Shown: in pieces, positions 27,488 to 35,599 of the stretch | Numbering within the stretch: the first letter of the stretch is position 1 | How the letters are laid out: the number at the start of each line of letters is the position of its first letter | Source: Sphingomonas hengshuiensis | Lineage (GTDB): Bacteria; Pseudomonadota; Alphaproteobacteria; Sphingomonadales; Sphingomonadaceae | NCBI GenBank assembly: GCA_003240755.1 | Contig: QFNF01000007.1 | Coordinates: 1-64,000, forward strand | Reading direction: 5' to 3' | DNA length: 64,000 nt | Position numbers and translations under genes: made by a program | Notes under the pieces: model-generated | What the model was told of the DNA's origin: nothing | Seen by the model: the letters and a program-made list of their open reading frames with translations, nothing else | Databases searched by the model: none

Positions 27488-28579
27488 TCAGGAAATCTCG
27501 CCAACTATCCGGTCGCGGCCCTGCCGCTTCGCCGCATAGAGCAGCGCATCGGCACGCTCGATCGCATCGCGCGGTGTCTCGCCCGGCAGGATCGACACCA
27601 GCCCGGCGGAGAGGGTGATCCCATGGACCAGCGTATCGCTCTCGCGCAGACGATAGCGTCGTTCGCCCACCGCGCGGCGCGCATTTTCCAGCAGCATCCA
27701 GGCCTCATCGGCATCGATCCCGCCCAGCAGCAGCGCGAATTCCTCCCCACCGTAGCGCGCGACCAGATGTCCCGCACATTCGCGCGCCAGCGTGCCGGCG
27801 ATTGCCTTCAGCACCCGGTCCCCGACCGGATGGCCGTGCTGGTCGTTGACCGCCTTGAAATGATCGACATCGCACATCGCAACGTGGCAGGGGCCGCCGT
27901 CACGCGCCTCCAGCGCCTCTTCGAACGCACGCCGGTTGGGCAGGGTGGTCAACGGATCGCGTCGGGCATCGTCATGGGCGGCGGCAAGCTGCTGACGAAG
28001 GTCGCTCGCCTCGCGGGTCGCCTGTTCCAGCCGCGCCTCAGCGACCTCGACCCGCGCGCGCATCGCGGCGGTGATCCGGGCAAGTTCGGGGATCGAGAGG
28101 CCGGCACCGCCATCGGGACTCGACCGGCGCAGCGCATCCTCGCTGGCGGCCAGATCGCGCCCGAAGTCGCGCGTTTCGTTGCGCATCGCCGACACCATGG
28201 TTTCGAACCCGGCGACCTGCCGCCGGGTTTCCACCGCCAGCGCTTCGGCAGCGGCGGTCGCCGGATCGACCGGCGCGGCGACGGCCGGCGGCACGGATTC
28301 GAGCCGACGCGGGACGATGGGCGACGGCGTCGCGGGTAACGCCGCTTCGATCATGGCGCCCAGCGTCGCCACCTCGCTGCTGGTCAGGCGGATACCGCCG
28401 TCGGTCCGCCGTGCGACCTCACGCGCCAGCGGACCCGCGGGATCGTGCATCACGTCATAGGCGAAAGCATAGTTGCGCGGGGTCGGCTCGAGCCGCTGTT
28501 CCTCGAGAAACGCCAGGACCGCGAGGATCAGGCCGCTGCCGACCGATACCGTGCCATCGTCGATCTTCCCGAAATACAC
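27488..28579 (-). CDS. GGDEF-domain diguanylate cyclase
   Basis: About 363 residues. The N-terminal ~180 residues are a soluble helical sensor-like region (LAFLEEQRLEPTPRNYAFAYD) leading through a coiled coil into a GGDEF domain. The domain has RDPLTTLPNRRAFEE, CDVDHFKAVND and the active-site RYGGEEFALLL. It would make cyclic di-GMP from two GTP. No membrane helices, so it is cytoplasmic. I choose GTG 28579 because GGAGG lies 7 nt upstream; an alternative GTG at 28600 adds seven residues. No I-site RxxD is obvious before GGEEF. Confidence 0.9.
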   Translation of the reverse strand: MYFGKIDDGTVSVGSGLILAVLAFLEEQRLEPTPRNYAFAYDVMHDPAGPLAREVARRTDGGIRLTSSEVATLGAMIEAALPATPSPIVPRRLESVPPAVAAPVDPATAAAEALAVETRRQVAGFETMVSAMRNETRDFGRDLAASEDALRRSSPDGGAGLSIPELARITAAMRARVEVAEARLEQATREASDLRQQLAAAHDDARRDPLTTLPNRRAFEEALEARDGGPCHVAMCDVDHFKAVNDQHGHPVGDRVLKAIAGTLARECAGHLVARYGGEEFALLLGGIDADEAWMLLENARRAVGERRYRLRESDTLVHGITLSAGLVSILPGETPRDAIERADALLYAAKRQGRDRIVGEIS

Positions 28580-28700
28580 GCCCGTCCTCCGCCGCACCAC
28601 TGCGCCCCAGCATAGATTGGTGACGGTTGATTACGCCGGGGATTGCTAAAATCGGGTTGCGGGGGTGTTAACGGGGTGTCCATGTTTGGGCGAGGGATGT

Positions 28701-29252
28701 TCAACGCGCGGGGGGGAGCCCGCGGACCGCGGCGAGCGTGGTGCGGACATGGTCCGCCGGGTTCATGTCGGAATGGACGAACGCGATCCGTCCCGAGCGA
28801 TCAATGACATAGCTGGTACGCGTGGTCATCGTGCGCACCCCGCCACCGGCGCCGGCGGGGCGGTCGAGCGCCACGTCGAACCCCCGGATCACCCGCGGCG
28901 CGGCGCTGGCGACGGCGAAGCGGCCCGCGCAATGCGCGCTGGAAAATTCGCGCAGCCGGTCGATTCCGTCGGCCGACATGCCGATCACGGTCGCCCCCGC
29001 CGCCCGGAAATCGTCGACCGCGTCGGCAAACGCCTTTGCCTCGGCATTGCAGCCGCCGGTGAACGCCGCCGGGAAGAAATACAGCACCACCGGCCCCTTG
29101 CGAAGCTGCGAGCGCAGGTTGAGCGTGAACGTCCGGCCCCCGATCGCCGCCTGGGTGGTGAAGTCGGGCGCCCTGGCCCCCGGCGCCAGCGCGGCGGACA
29201 GCGGGGCGGCGAACGGCAGGGCCAGGGCGGCGGCGAACAGGGCGAGGCGCAT
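28701..29252 (-). CDS. Secreted peroxiredoxin (AhpC/TSA, BCP-like)
   Basis: 183 residues. A signal peptide at ~1-21 (MRLALFAAALALPFAAPLSA) is followed by a thioredoxin-fold peroxidase domain. The peroxidatic Cys is C68 in FPAAFTGGCNAEAKAF. This is the BCP/PrxQ position, but with TGGC instead of the usual TPGC. A second Cys (AHCAGRF) further on could be the resolving residue. It would reduce peroxides in the periplasm. Start ATG 29252 with AAGGAA upstream. It lies downstream of pldA on the same strand after 67 nt. Confidence 0.88.
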   Translation of the reverse strand: MRLALFAAALALPFAAPLSAALAPGARAPDFTTQAAIGGRTFTLNLRSQLRKGPVVLYFFPAAFTGGCNAEAKAFADAVDDFRAAGATVIGMSADGIDRLREFSSAHCAGRFAVASAAPRVIRGFDVALDRPAGAGGGVRTMTTRTSYVIDRSGRIAFVHSDMNPADHVRTTLAAVRGLPPAR

Positions 29253-29319
29253 CGGCGGTTCCTTGAGCGAATTCGGCCCTATCCTACCAGCTTCGCAGGC
29301 GGGCGCCAGCCGGGGTACG

Positions 29320-30381
29320 TCAACGGGTAAAGGCGATGCCCAGCCGCGCCGACGAGCTGCGCACGGCGTAATCGTCGATCGCCTCGCCATAGCCGCTGAA
29401 CGCCTGCCCGAACAGGTAGAAGCCCGTCCCCGCGCCGATCCGGGCGAGCGGATAGGAGGCGAACAGCTCGCCCGCGCGCCGCCGCCCGGTCGGGTTGCGC
29501 AGCGACGCGGCGACCCGCAGCCCGTCGACCTGCCCGATCGCCGCCCCCAGCGACAGGTTGCCCCAGTAGCGGTCGAGGTCGCGATAGCCGGTGCCGACAT
29601 AGGTCCACAGCTTCGGCGTCGCCTCCACCTGCCAGCCATCGCCGATCGGCAGCGCATAGCTGGCCGAGGCGAAGAGCCGGTTCACGTCGATCGAGCCGGC
29701 ATCGCGCCCGTTCGAATCATGGGCATAGCCCCCGCCCGCGACGATCCGGTCGGTCACGCGACGCTGATAATAGACCTCGGGGCTGTAGTTGGTGCTGCGG
29801 AACGGCCCCGACGACCGGTCGATCGCCCAGAACATCGTCTGGGTCCATGCCAGCCGCACATCGTCGAGCACCCCCGCCCCGTCGAACGGGCGAAAGGCGA
29901 GGCTGACCTGCAGCTTCGCCCCGTCCGACCCCAGCCCGAACGCGCCATAGACCGGTTCGTGCGGTTCGAACCGGTCGAGCAGGCCCGCCCGGTTCCCCTG
30001 CGCGGTGGCGACCTGCGTCTCACCCGCCGGTATCGCCCCGGCCGGGGCGCCGGTCGCGGCCTGTCGCACGGGGACGATCGGCACGGGGACGATTGGCACG
30101 GGGACGATGCGATAGCGCAGCCTGGCGAAGCCGCCGGGCGCGATGCGCGTGCGGGCCGCGTCGACCGGTTCGATCCGCAGCGTCGCGCGGTCGGCGGTCA
30201 CGACCTCCATCGCCGGCGGCACGGCATCGGCGGGGGTGGTGCCTTCGTTCAGCACGAACACGCTGACCCCCTGTTCCGCCGCGGCGACCGAGGGCGGGGG
30301 TTCGGCGACGATGCGGAGTTGCGGTTGCGGTTGCGGTTGCGGTTGCGGTTGCGCGGCGAGCAGCAGGGCGAGGGCGATCAT
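29320..30381 (-). CDS. pldA: Outer membrane phospholipase A
   Basis: 353 residues. A short signal peptide leads into a Pro-Gln repeat and a linker with an Ile-Val-Pro repeat. The C-terminal beta-barrel carries OMPLA motifs: TNYSPEVYYQ and the catalytic segment GGYAHDSNGRDAG (His and Ser of the GxHxSNG motif). OMPLA hydrolyses outer-membrane phospholipids when asymmetry is disturbed. The N-terminal ~150 residues before the barrel are longer than in E. coli PldA. I start at ATG 30381; ATG 30420 would hide the signal peptide. It is divergent from hisN. Confidence 0.87.
   Translation of the reverse strand: MIALALLLAAQPQPQPQPQPQLRIVAEPPPSVAAAEQGVSVFVLNEGTTPADAVPPAMEVVTADRATLRIEPVDAARTRIAPGGFARLRYRIVPVPIVPVPIVPVRQAATGAPAGAIPAGETQVATAQGNRAGLLDRFEPHEPVYGAFGLGSDGAKLQVSLAFRPFDGAGVLDDVRLAWTQTMFWAIDRSSGPFRSTNYSPEVYYQRRVTDRIVAGGGYAHDSNGRDAGSIDVNRLFASASYALPIGDGWQVEATPKLWTYVGTGYRDLDRYWGNLSLGAAIGQVDGLRVAASLRNPTGRRRAGELFASYPLARIGAGTGFYLFGQAFSGYGEAIDDYAVRSSSARLGIAFTR
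30066..30110. repeat. Three tandem 15-bp repeats inside pldA
   Basis: GCACGGGGACGATCG is repeated three times with single-base changes. On the coding strand it gives an in-frame IVPVP peptide repeat in the linker before the barrel. Copy-number change would alter linker length without a frameshift. Confidence 0.85.
30319..30354. repeat. Hexanucleotide microsatellite (TTGCGG)n inside pldA
   Basis: Five perfect TTGCGG units plus one imperfect unit encode alternating Gln-Pro just after the signal peptide. Being a multiple of three, length variation keeps the frame. Confidence 0.9.
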
Positions 30382-30480
30382 GCCCGTTGTCTGGCAGGCA
30401 TTTGCGACGATCGCGAGCATCGTTTGCGCTTCGGGGGCCGAACCGCCTATCTGGCGTCCCCCCCAGCCGAAGGGACGCCC

Positions 30481-31263
30481 ATGCCCGTCACCGCCGCCGA
30501 CCTGACCCTTGCCGCCCGGATGGCCGATACCGCCGGCGCCGCGATCCGCCCGCGCTTCCGCAGCAGCTATGGCCTAGAGATCAAGGACGACGCATCGCCC
30601 GTCACGCTGGCCGATCGCGAGGCGGAGGCGGCGATGCGCACCCTGATCGAGCGCGAGCGCCCGTCGGACGGCATCCAGGGCGAGGAATATGGCGTGCGCG
30701 AGGGGAGCAGCGGCCGCGTCTGGGTGCTCGACCCGATCGACGGCACGCGTTCGTTCATCGCCGGGCGGCCGATCTTCGGCACGCTGATCGCGCTGGTCGA
30801 GGATGGCTGGCCGATCCTCGGCATCATCGACCAGCCGATCCTGAACGAACGCTGGGTCGGCGCGGTCGGGCGGCCGACGACCTTCAACGGCCAGCCGGCG
30901 CAGACCCGCCGCTGCCGTGCCCTTGGCGACGCGCTGCTGGCGACGACCAGCCCGGCGCTGTTCGACGACGGCCAGCTCCACGGATTCGAACATGTCGAGG
31001 CGAAGGTGCGATCGACCGTGCTGGGCGGCGACTGCTATTCCTATGGCACGCTGGCATCGGGCCATATCGACCTGGTGGTCGAGGCGGGGCTGAAGCTCCA
31101 CGACTTCGCCGCGCTGGTGCCGGTGGTCGAGGGGGCGGGCGGCACGATGAGCGACTGGTCGGGCGACCCGCTCCACGCCGGCAGCAACGGCGAGGTCATC
31201 GCGCTGGGCGATGCCGCGCGACTCGAGGATGTCGTCGAACTGCTCGGTTGTCGCGGCCACTGA
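30481..31263 (+). CDS. hisN: Histidinol-phosphatase, inositol-monophosphatase fold
   Basis: 260 residues. The metal-binding motifs of the inositol monophosphatase superfamily are GEEYG (~62), DPIDGTRSF (~83-91) and the C-terminal LKLHDFAALVPVVEGAGG. The variant DPIDGT(R/K)SF is characteristic of HisN-type histidinol-phosphate phosphatases rather than SuhB (DPLDGTTNF). It removes phosphate from L-histidinol phosphate. Divergent from pldA, with 99 bases between starts. The yciF-like gene follows but has its own promoter-like site. Confidence 0.87.
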   Translation: MPVTAADLTLAARMADTAGAAIRPRFRSSYGLEIKDDASPVTLADREAEAAMRTLIERERPSDGIQGEEYGVREGSSGRVWVLDPIDGTRSFIAGRPIFGTLIALVEDGWPILGIIDQPILNERWVGAVGRPTTFNGQPAQTRRCRALGDALLATTSPALFDDGQLHGFEHVEAKVRSTVLGGDCYSYGTLASGHIDLVVEAGLKLHDFAALVPVVEGAGGTMSDWSGDPLHAGSNGEVIALGDAARLEDVVELLGCRGH

Positions 31264-31274
31264 CCATTTTCTTC

Positions 31275-31299
31275 GCAACCGGGGCGCGGGCGCATCGTT
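31275..31299 (+). promoter_or_regulatory. EcfG-like general stress promoter of the YciF-type gene
   Basis: GCAAC-N16-CGTT differs from the alphaproteobacterial EcfG consensus GGAAC-N16/17-CGTT at a single base. It ends 37 nt before the start codon of the YciF-type gene, a class typically induced in the general stress response. Confidence 0.5.
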
Positions 31300-31336
31300 G
31301 GGGATGCACGGCACACCCCAAGCGAAGGAACGACCC

Positions 31337-31852
31337 ATGGGACTGTTTTCCAAGGATATCGCGACGCTCGACGACCTGTTCGTCCACCAGTTGCAGGACG
31401 TCTATTACGCCGAGAACCAGATCATGAAGGCGTTGCCCAAGATGATCGAGAAGGCGACCGACCCCGAGCTGAAGGCCGGGTTCGAGAAGCATCTGGGCGA
31501 AACCGAAGGGCAGATCCGCCGGCTGGAGCAGGTGTTCCAGATGCACGGCGCGACCAAGAAGGCGGTGACGTGCCCCGCGATCGACGGCATCATCAAGGAA
31601 GCCAACGAGGTCGCCGGTGAAATCGCCGACAAGAAGGTGCTCGACGCCGCGCTGATCGCGTCGGCCCAGGCGGTCGAGCATTACGAGATCACGCGCTATG
31701 GCACGCTGATCGCGTGGGCGCGCCAGTTGGGCCGCGAGGATTGTGCCGCGCTGCTGGCCGAGACGCTGGCCGAGGAACGCGCCACCGACGAGAAGCTGAC
31801 GACGATGGCCGAGCACAAGGTCAACGCGCAGGCCGAACTGGCCGAGGCGTAA
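31337..31852 (+). CDS. YciE/YciF-type ferritin-like protein (DUF892)
   Basis: 171 residues, a four-helix bundle of the DUF892 family: TLDDLFVHQLQDVYYAENQI at the N-terminus, LGETEGQIRRLEQVF, and the paired helices EHYEITRYGTLIAWARQLG and LAETLAEERATDEKL. Glu and His residues in the helices fit a ferritin-like di-iron site. Members are stress-induced; metal chemistry has been proposed but not settled. RBS AAGGAA before ATG 31337. An EcfG-like promoter is upstream and a hairpin downstream. Confidence 0.9.
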   Translation: MGLFSKDIATLDDLFVHQLQDVYYAENQIMKALPKMIEKATDPELKAGFEKHLGETEGQIRRLEQVFQMHGATKKAVTCPAIDGIIKEANEVAGEIADKKVLDAALIASAQAVEHYEITRYGTLIAWARQLGREDCAALLAETLAEERATDEKLTTMAEHKVNAQAELAEA

Positions 31853-31950
31853 GCGATGCGGGGCGGTGTCGTGCCGCCCCGTGCCACGTCGCCACGCCGG
31901 ACGGACATGCCGTTCGTCCGGCGCGGGGCGGCCGCATCATCCCCTGCCGA

Positions 31951-31972
31951 CCTTCCCGCGCCGGCGGGAAGG
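31951..31972. terminator. Hairpin between convergent genes after the YciF-type gene
   Basis: A perfect 9-bp stem (CCTTCCCGC / GCGGGAAGG) with a 4-base loop lies between the YciF-type gene and the convergent secreted hypothetical. No T-tract; a bidirectional terminator is likely. Confidence 0.5.
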
Positions 31973-32010
31973 ACGACCGTCCGCAACGGTCGTTCGACGG
32001 CGCGGCCGGC

Positions 32011-32283
32011 TCAGCCGGTCGGTGCCGACAGGATCGTGCGCGGCTTGCGGGTACAATATTGCTGCGACCCCAGCAGCCCGCACTGGCGCCCGTCCTGCTT
32101 CAGCCCGTCGGCCTTGCGGTCGAACGCCGGTTCGTCGTCGTCGCCCAGCCGATAGCGTTCGTTGCGCCGGTCGGGACAGCCGAGCGCGCGCGGGGTCAGC
32201 ACGCAATTGACCGGATCGGCCACCCCCAGCTTCGCCGGCGCGGGCGCGGCCTGCATCATCATCAGCAGCAACAGTGCGGACAT
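32011..32283 (-). CDS. Secreted hypothetical protein with four cysteines
   Basis: 90 residues. A short signal-like N-terminus (MSALLLLMMMQAAPAPAK) is followed by a mature part containing four cysteines (VNCVL, LGCPD, RQCGLL, QYCTRK), compatible with two disulfides in the periplasm. It is unrecognised. It lies 63 nt downstream of another secreted small protein on the same strand with a similar layout, so the two may form a unit. The longer start at 32334 would bury the signal sequence. Confidence 0.65.
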   Translation of the reverse strand: MSALLLLMMMQAAPAPAKLGVADPVNCVLTPRALGCPDRRNERYRLGDDDEPAFDRKADGLKQDGRQCGLLGSQQYCTRKPRTILSAPTG

Positions 32284-32346
32284 AAGGCTTCCCCTGAAAA
32301 GACCGTGGGTTCCGAACGATATGGCGGCGCACAAGTTGCCGCGCGT

Positions 32347-32706
32347 TCATTGCGCCAGCGGCCGTGCCCGCCCCACGGTACCGCCGCGCCGGGTGGAGGC
32401 GGTGACGCCGGCGAAGCCGCAGCGTTGCAGGAACGCCGCCGTGCCGCAGGCCGGGGCCGGCACCGCCAGCAGCCGCTCGCGCTCGCCCGGGGCATCGACG
32501 ATCTTCGCATCGCCCTCTGCCGGCGGCACGATCAGCGGCGCGCGGTAGCGATCGGCATGGCGCGCGGCGCACACCACGATCTCGTCGGGATCGGCATCGC
32601 CGCGGCATGGCTGTACGATCCGCGTCGCGGTGCGCGCGCGCGCGATCATCGCCGCGACGGCCTGGTCGCCCTGCGCCATCGCCAACGCCAGCATCCACAC
32701 CGTCAT
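32347..32706 (-). CDS. Secreted hypothetical protein with paired cysteines
   Basis: 119 residues from ATG 32706. A weak signal sequence (MTVWMLALAMAQG) is followed by a segment shared by many sphingomonad secreted proteins: a Cys, an acidic stretch, then EIVVCAAR, here PCRGDADPDEIVVCAARH. Two more cysteines follow (ACGTAAFLQRCG). A periplasmic, disulfide-containing protein is likely. Function unknown. It is divergent from glpX and upstream of the other secreted gene. Confidence 0.65.
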   Translation of the reverse strand: MTVWMLALAMAQGDQAVAAMIARARTATRIVQPCRGDADPDEIVVCAARHADRYRAPLIVPPAEGDAKIVDAPGERERLLAVPAPACGTAAFLQRCGFAGVTASTRRGGTVGRARPLAQ

Positions 32707-32819
32707 GCCCGTGCCTTTCGGGAAGGATAAAGGCCGGTTATCCAACGACGCCGCTTGCCCGGCAAGACCATGTCGCCTATCGCGCGTTTAATCCGTTTAA
32801 CGCCCAGGAGCTTCGTCCC

Positions 32820-33779
32820 ATGCAGCCTGTCAGCAACACCCTCGACCGCGTGCTCGTCCTCGAAATGGTGCGCGTCACCGAAGCGGCGGCGATCGCCGCG
32901 TCGACGCTGGTCGGGCGGGGCGACGAAAAGGCCGCCGACGCCGCCGCGGTGGAGGCGATGCGCGCCGCGCTGAACGAACTCTACATGGACGGCACCGTCG
33001 TGATCGGCGAGGGCGAGCGCGACGAGGCGCCGATGCTGTTCATCGGCGAGAAGGTGGGGCTGGGCAAGGGACCGGAGATCGACATCGCGCTCGATCCGCT
33101 GGAGGGCACCACCATCTGCGCCACCGCCGGCCCCAACAGCCTCGCGGTGCTGGCGATCGCCGAGAAGGGCGGGCTGCTGAACGCGCCCGACGTCTATATG
33201 GACAAGATCGCCTGCGGACCGGGCTATCCCGCCGGGACCATCGACCTCGACAAGTCGCCGACCGAGAATGTGAAGGCGGTGGCCGCCGCCAAGGGCGTCG
33301 ACCCGCACGACATCATCGTCTGCGTCCTCGACCGCCCGCGCCACGCGGCGATGATCGCCGAGCTGCGCGCGGTCGGGTGCGGCGTGATGCTGATCGGCGA
33401 CGGCGACGTCGCGGGGGTGATCGCGACCAGCGACCCCGACACGACCATCGACCTGTACATGGGCCAGGGCGGCGCGCCGGAGGGTGTGCTGGCGGCCGCC
33501 GCGCTGCGCTGCACCGGCGGGCAGTTCAAGGGACGGCTGGTGTTCCGCAACGACGACGAGCGCGCGCGCGCGGCCAAGTGGGGCGTGACCGACCTCGACA
33601 AGCAATACGACCTGACCGAGCTGGCGCGCGGCGACTGTATCTTTGCCGCGACCGGCGTGACCGACGGCTCGCTGCTCAAGGGCGTGAAGCGCCTCGCCGG
33701 CAAGATGACCACCGAAAGCGTGGTGATGCGCGCCAGTTCGGGCACGGTCCGCTGGGTCAAGGGCGAGCATCGGCTGTAG
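32820..33779 (+). CDS. glpX: Fructose-1,6-bisphosphatase class II
   Basis: 319 residues. GlpX motifs are VIGEGERDEAPML (Mg2+ ligands), DPLEGTTICA, and the C-terminal GVTDGSLLKGVKR. It dephosphorylates fructose-1,6-bisphosphate in gluconeogenesis. AGGAG lies 9 nt before ATG 32820. A hairpin follows the gene. In some alphaproteobacteria class II enzymes are bifunctional with sedoheptulose bisphosphatase activity; nothing here decides that. Confidence 0.95.
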   Translation: MQPVSNTLDRVLVLEMVRVTEAAAIAASTLVGRGDEKAADAAAVEAMRAALNELYMDGTVVIGEGERDEAPMLFIGEKVGLGKGPEIDIALDPLEGTTICATAGPNSLAVLAIAEKGGLLNAPDVYMDKIACGPGYPAGTIDLDKSPTENVKAVAAAKGVDPHDIIVCVLDRPRHAAMIAELRAVGCGVMLIGDGDVAGVIATSDPDTTIDLYMGQGGAPEGVLAAAALRCTGGQFKGRLVFRNDDERARAAKWGVTDLDKQYDLTELARGDCIFAATGVTDGSLLKGVKRLAGKMTTESVVMRASSGTVRWVKGEHRL

Positions 33780-33805
33780 GCGACGGGAGCGGGCCCGGCG
33801 AACGC

Positions 33806-33831
33806 CGTACCCCCGCCCGCGCGGGGGTACG
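33806..33831. terminator. Perfect 11-bp hairpin after glpX
   Basis: CGTACCCCCGC and GCGGGGGTACG flank a 4-base loop. There is no T-tract. The core resembles the hairpin at 8409-8450, suggesting a shared palindromic repeat unit used as a terminator between glpX and lolA. Confidence 0.55.
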
Positions 33832-33905
33832 CGGTGCGGGCTGCCGCCGCCCACGCAACCGACGGGTTCACGCGGCGTTCAATGCCGCGATTCTACCCCG
33901 CCCCG

Positions 33906-34550
33906 ATGACCTGGAGACGTCCCATCCGCCCGATCGCCCTTGCGCTCGCCCCCGTTCTCGCCCCCGTCCTTGCCATCGCTGCCCCGGTGGCGGTCCATGC
34001 GCAGGCGCCGCAGAACGACCTTGCGTCGGTCCAGCGGCATCTGGTCGCGACGCAGACGATGACGGCGGACTTTACCCAGACCGACCGCAACGGCCGCGTC
34101 CTGTCGGGGCAGCTCACGCTCAAGAAGCCGGGCAAGATCCGCTTCCAGTATGAAAAGAGCGTGCCGATCCTGCTGGTGTCCGATGGCAGGTCGCTGTATT
34201 TCCTCGACTATCAGGTCGGGCAGAAGCAGCGCTGGCCGATCGGCAACTCGCCGCTGGGCATCCTGCTGAACCCCGAACGCGACGCGTCGAAATTCGCCCG
34301 GGTCGTGCCGTCGGGCGATCCGCGCATCGTCAGCGTCGAGGCCTATGACCCGAAGCGTCCCGAATATGGCCGGATCACGATGATCTTCGCGCGGCAGGCC
34401 TCCGCCCCGGCCGGGCTGATGCTGCAGGGCTGGGTGGCGCTGGACGCGCAGGCGAACCGGACGACGGTGCGGCTGACCAACCAGCGGTTCAACGTGCCGG
34501 TGGCCGACAGCGCGTTCCGGTTCAACGAACCGCGCCGCGTCCGGCGCTGA
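33906..34550 (+). CDS. lolA: Outer-membrane lipoprotein carrier protein
   Basis: 214 residues. The signal peptide is at ~1-36 (a long hydrophobic ALALAPVLAPVLAIA stretch, cleavage after VHA). The mature part is a LolA fold: MTADFTQTDRNGRVLSGQL, KPGKIRFQYEKSVPILLVSDG, LGILLNPERD. LolA shuttles lipoproteins across the periplasm from LolCDE to LolB. I prefer ATG 33906 (MTWRRPIRP); ATG 33882 adds eight residues and is also possible. Confidence 0.9.
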   Translation: MTWRRPIRPIALALAPVLAPVLAIAAPVAVHAQAPQNDLASVQRHLVATQTMTADFTQTDRNGRVLSGQLTLKKPGKIRFQYEKSVPILLVSDGRSLYFLDYQVGQKQRWPIGNSPLGILLNPERDASKFARVVPSGDPRIVSVEAYDPKRPEYGRITMIFARQASAPAGLMLQGWVALDAQANRTTVRLTNQRFNVPVADSAFRFNEPRRVRR

Positions 34551-34804
34551 CGATCCGTGGCGCAGATGCGACCGATCGAATACGGAATGTCGGAAATGAC
34601 GCGTGCGTTCATGCTGGCGACAGGTTTCGCGCCCTATTGCTGCTGACGCGGCGTTGGGGCGCGTCCGGGATTTTCCCCCCTGTTGCCCGGGTCTCCAACG
34701 CCCGCCTGCGTGACGAACGCAAGGTCGGCCCTCGCTCCATGCCCCCGGAGCGGGGGCCTTTCGCCATCTGGCGCAGGCGCGCCCGCGACGATACAGGCAC
34801 CGCC
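34551..34804 (+). promoter_or_regulatory. 254-base leader region upstream of xth with hairpin
   Basis: No gene is seen here. A hairpin (GCCCCCG-GAG-CGGGGGC, 34741-34757, followed by CTTT) lies about 50 nt before the xth start and could act as an attenuator or terminate transcription from lolA. A smaller TGCGT/ACGCA stem is at about 34710-34725. No known RNA family recognised. Confidence 0.35.
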
Positions 34805-35599
34805 ATGGACACGCTTTCGGTCGCTTCGTGGAACATCAATTCGGTCCGCTTCCGCATGGACATCGTCGTGCAGTTCCTGCACGAGGCGCAGCCCGATGTG
34901 CTGTGCCTGCAGGAAACGAAGGTCGTGAACCAGGATTTCCCGCACGAACCGCTGCGGCGGCTGGGCTATACCCATATCGCGATCAACGGGCAGCGGATGC
35001 ACCACGGCGTCGCCATCGTGTCGAAGGTGCCGCTGGCCGAGGACGACCGGCTCGACTGGCAGGCCAATGGCGAGGCGCGGCATATCGGCGTGCGGCTGGC
35101 GGGCGGCCTGCGGATCGAGAATGTCTATGTCCCGGCGGGCGGCGACGTGCCCGACCGCGAGGTGAACCCGAAATTCGGCCAGAAGCTCGACTTCCTCGAA
35201 CGGATGACGGCGTGGTCGGCGGGGCTGTCGGGCATCCCGACGCTGCTGGTCGGCGACTTCAACGTGGCGCCGCTGGACAGCGACGTGTGGAGCCACAGGC
35301 AGTTGCTCGACGTCGTCAGCCATACCCCGGTCGAGGTCGCGGCGCTGGCGCGGTTGCAGGCGGCGAACGACTGGGTCGACCTGGGGCGCCATTTCGTGCC
35401 GGCACCGGCGCGGCTGTACACCTGGTGGAGCTACCGCGCCAAGGACTGGGCGGCGTCGGACCGCGGGCGGCGGCTCGACCATATGTGGGCCAGCCGCGAC
35501 GTCGCGGCCCGCGCGACCGCGCACCGCGTCCACGAACAGGCCCGCAACTGGCTGAAGCCCAGCGACCATATCCCGATCGTCACCGAGTTCGCGTTGTGA
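34805..35599 (+). CDS. xth: Exodeoxyribonuclease III
   Basis: 264 residues of the EEP nuclease fold: SWNINSVRFRMD, CLQETKV (metal-binding Glu), VPAGGD, LVGDFNVAP (catalytic Asp/Asn) and the C-terminal LKPSDHIPIV (catalytic His). It is an AP endonuclease and 3'-5' exonuclease for base excision repair. Its stop overlaps the GTG start of ribA (GTGA), an uncommon pairing of DNA repair with riboflavin synthesis. Confidence 0.93.
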   Translation: MDTLSVASWNINSVRFRMDIVVQFLHEAQPDVLCLQETKVVNQDFPHEPLRRLGYTHIAINGQRMHHGVAIVSKVPLAEDDRLDWQANGEARHIGVRLAGGLRIENVYVPAGGDVPDREVNPKFGQKLDFLERMTAWSAGLSGIPTLLVGDFNVAPLDSDVWSHRQLLDVVSHTPVEVAALARLQAANDWVDLGRHFVPAPARLYTWWSYRAKDWAASDRGRRLDHMWASRDVAARATAHRVHEQARNWLKPSDHIPIVTEFAL

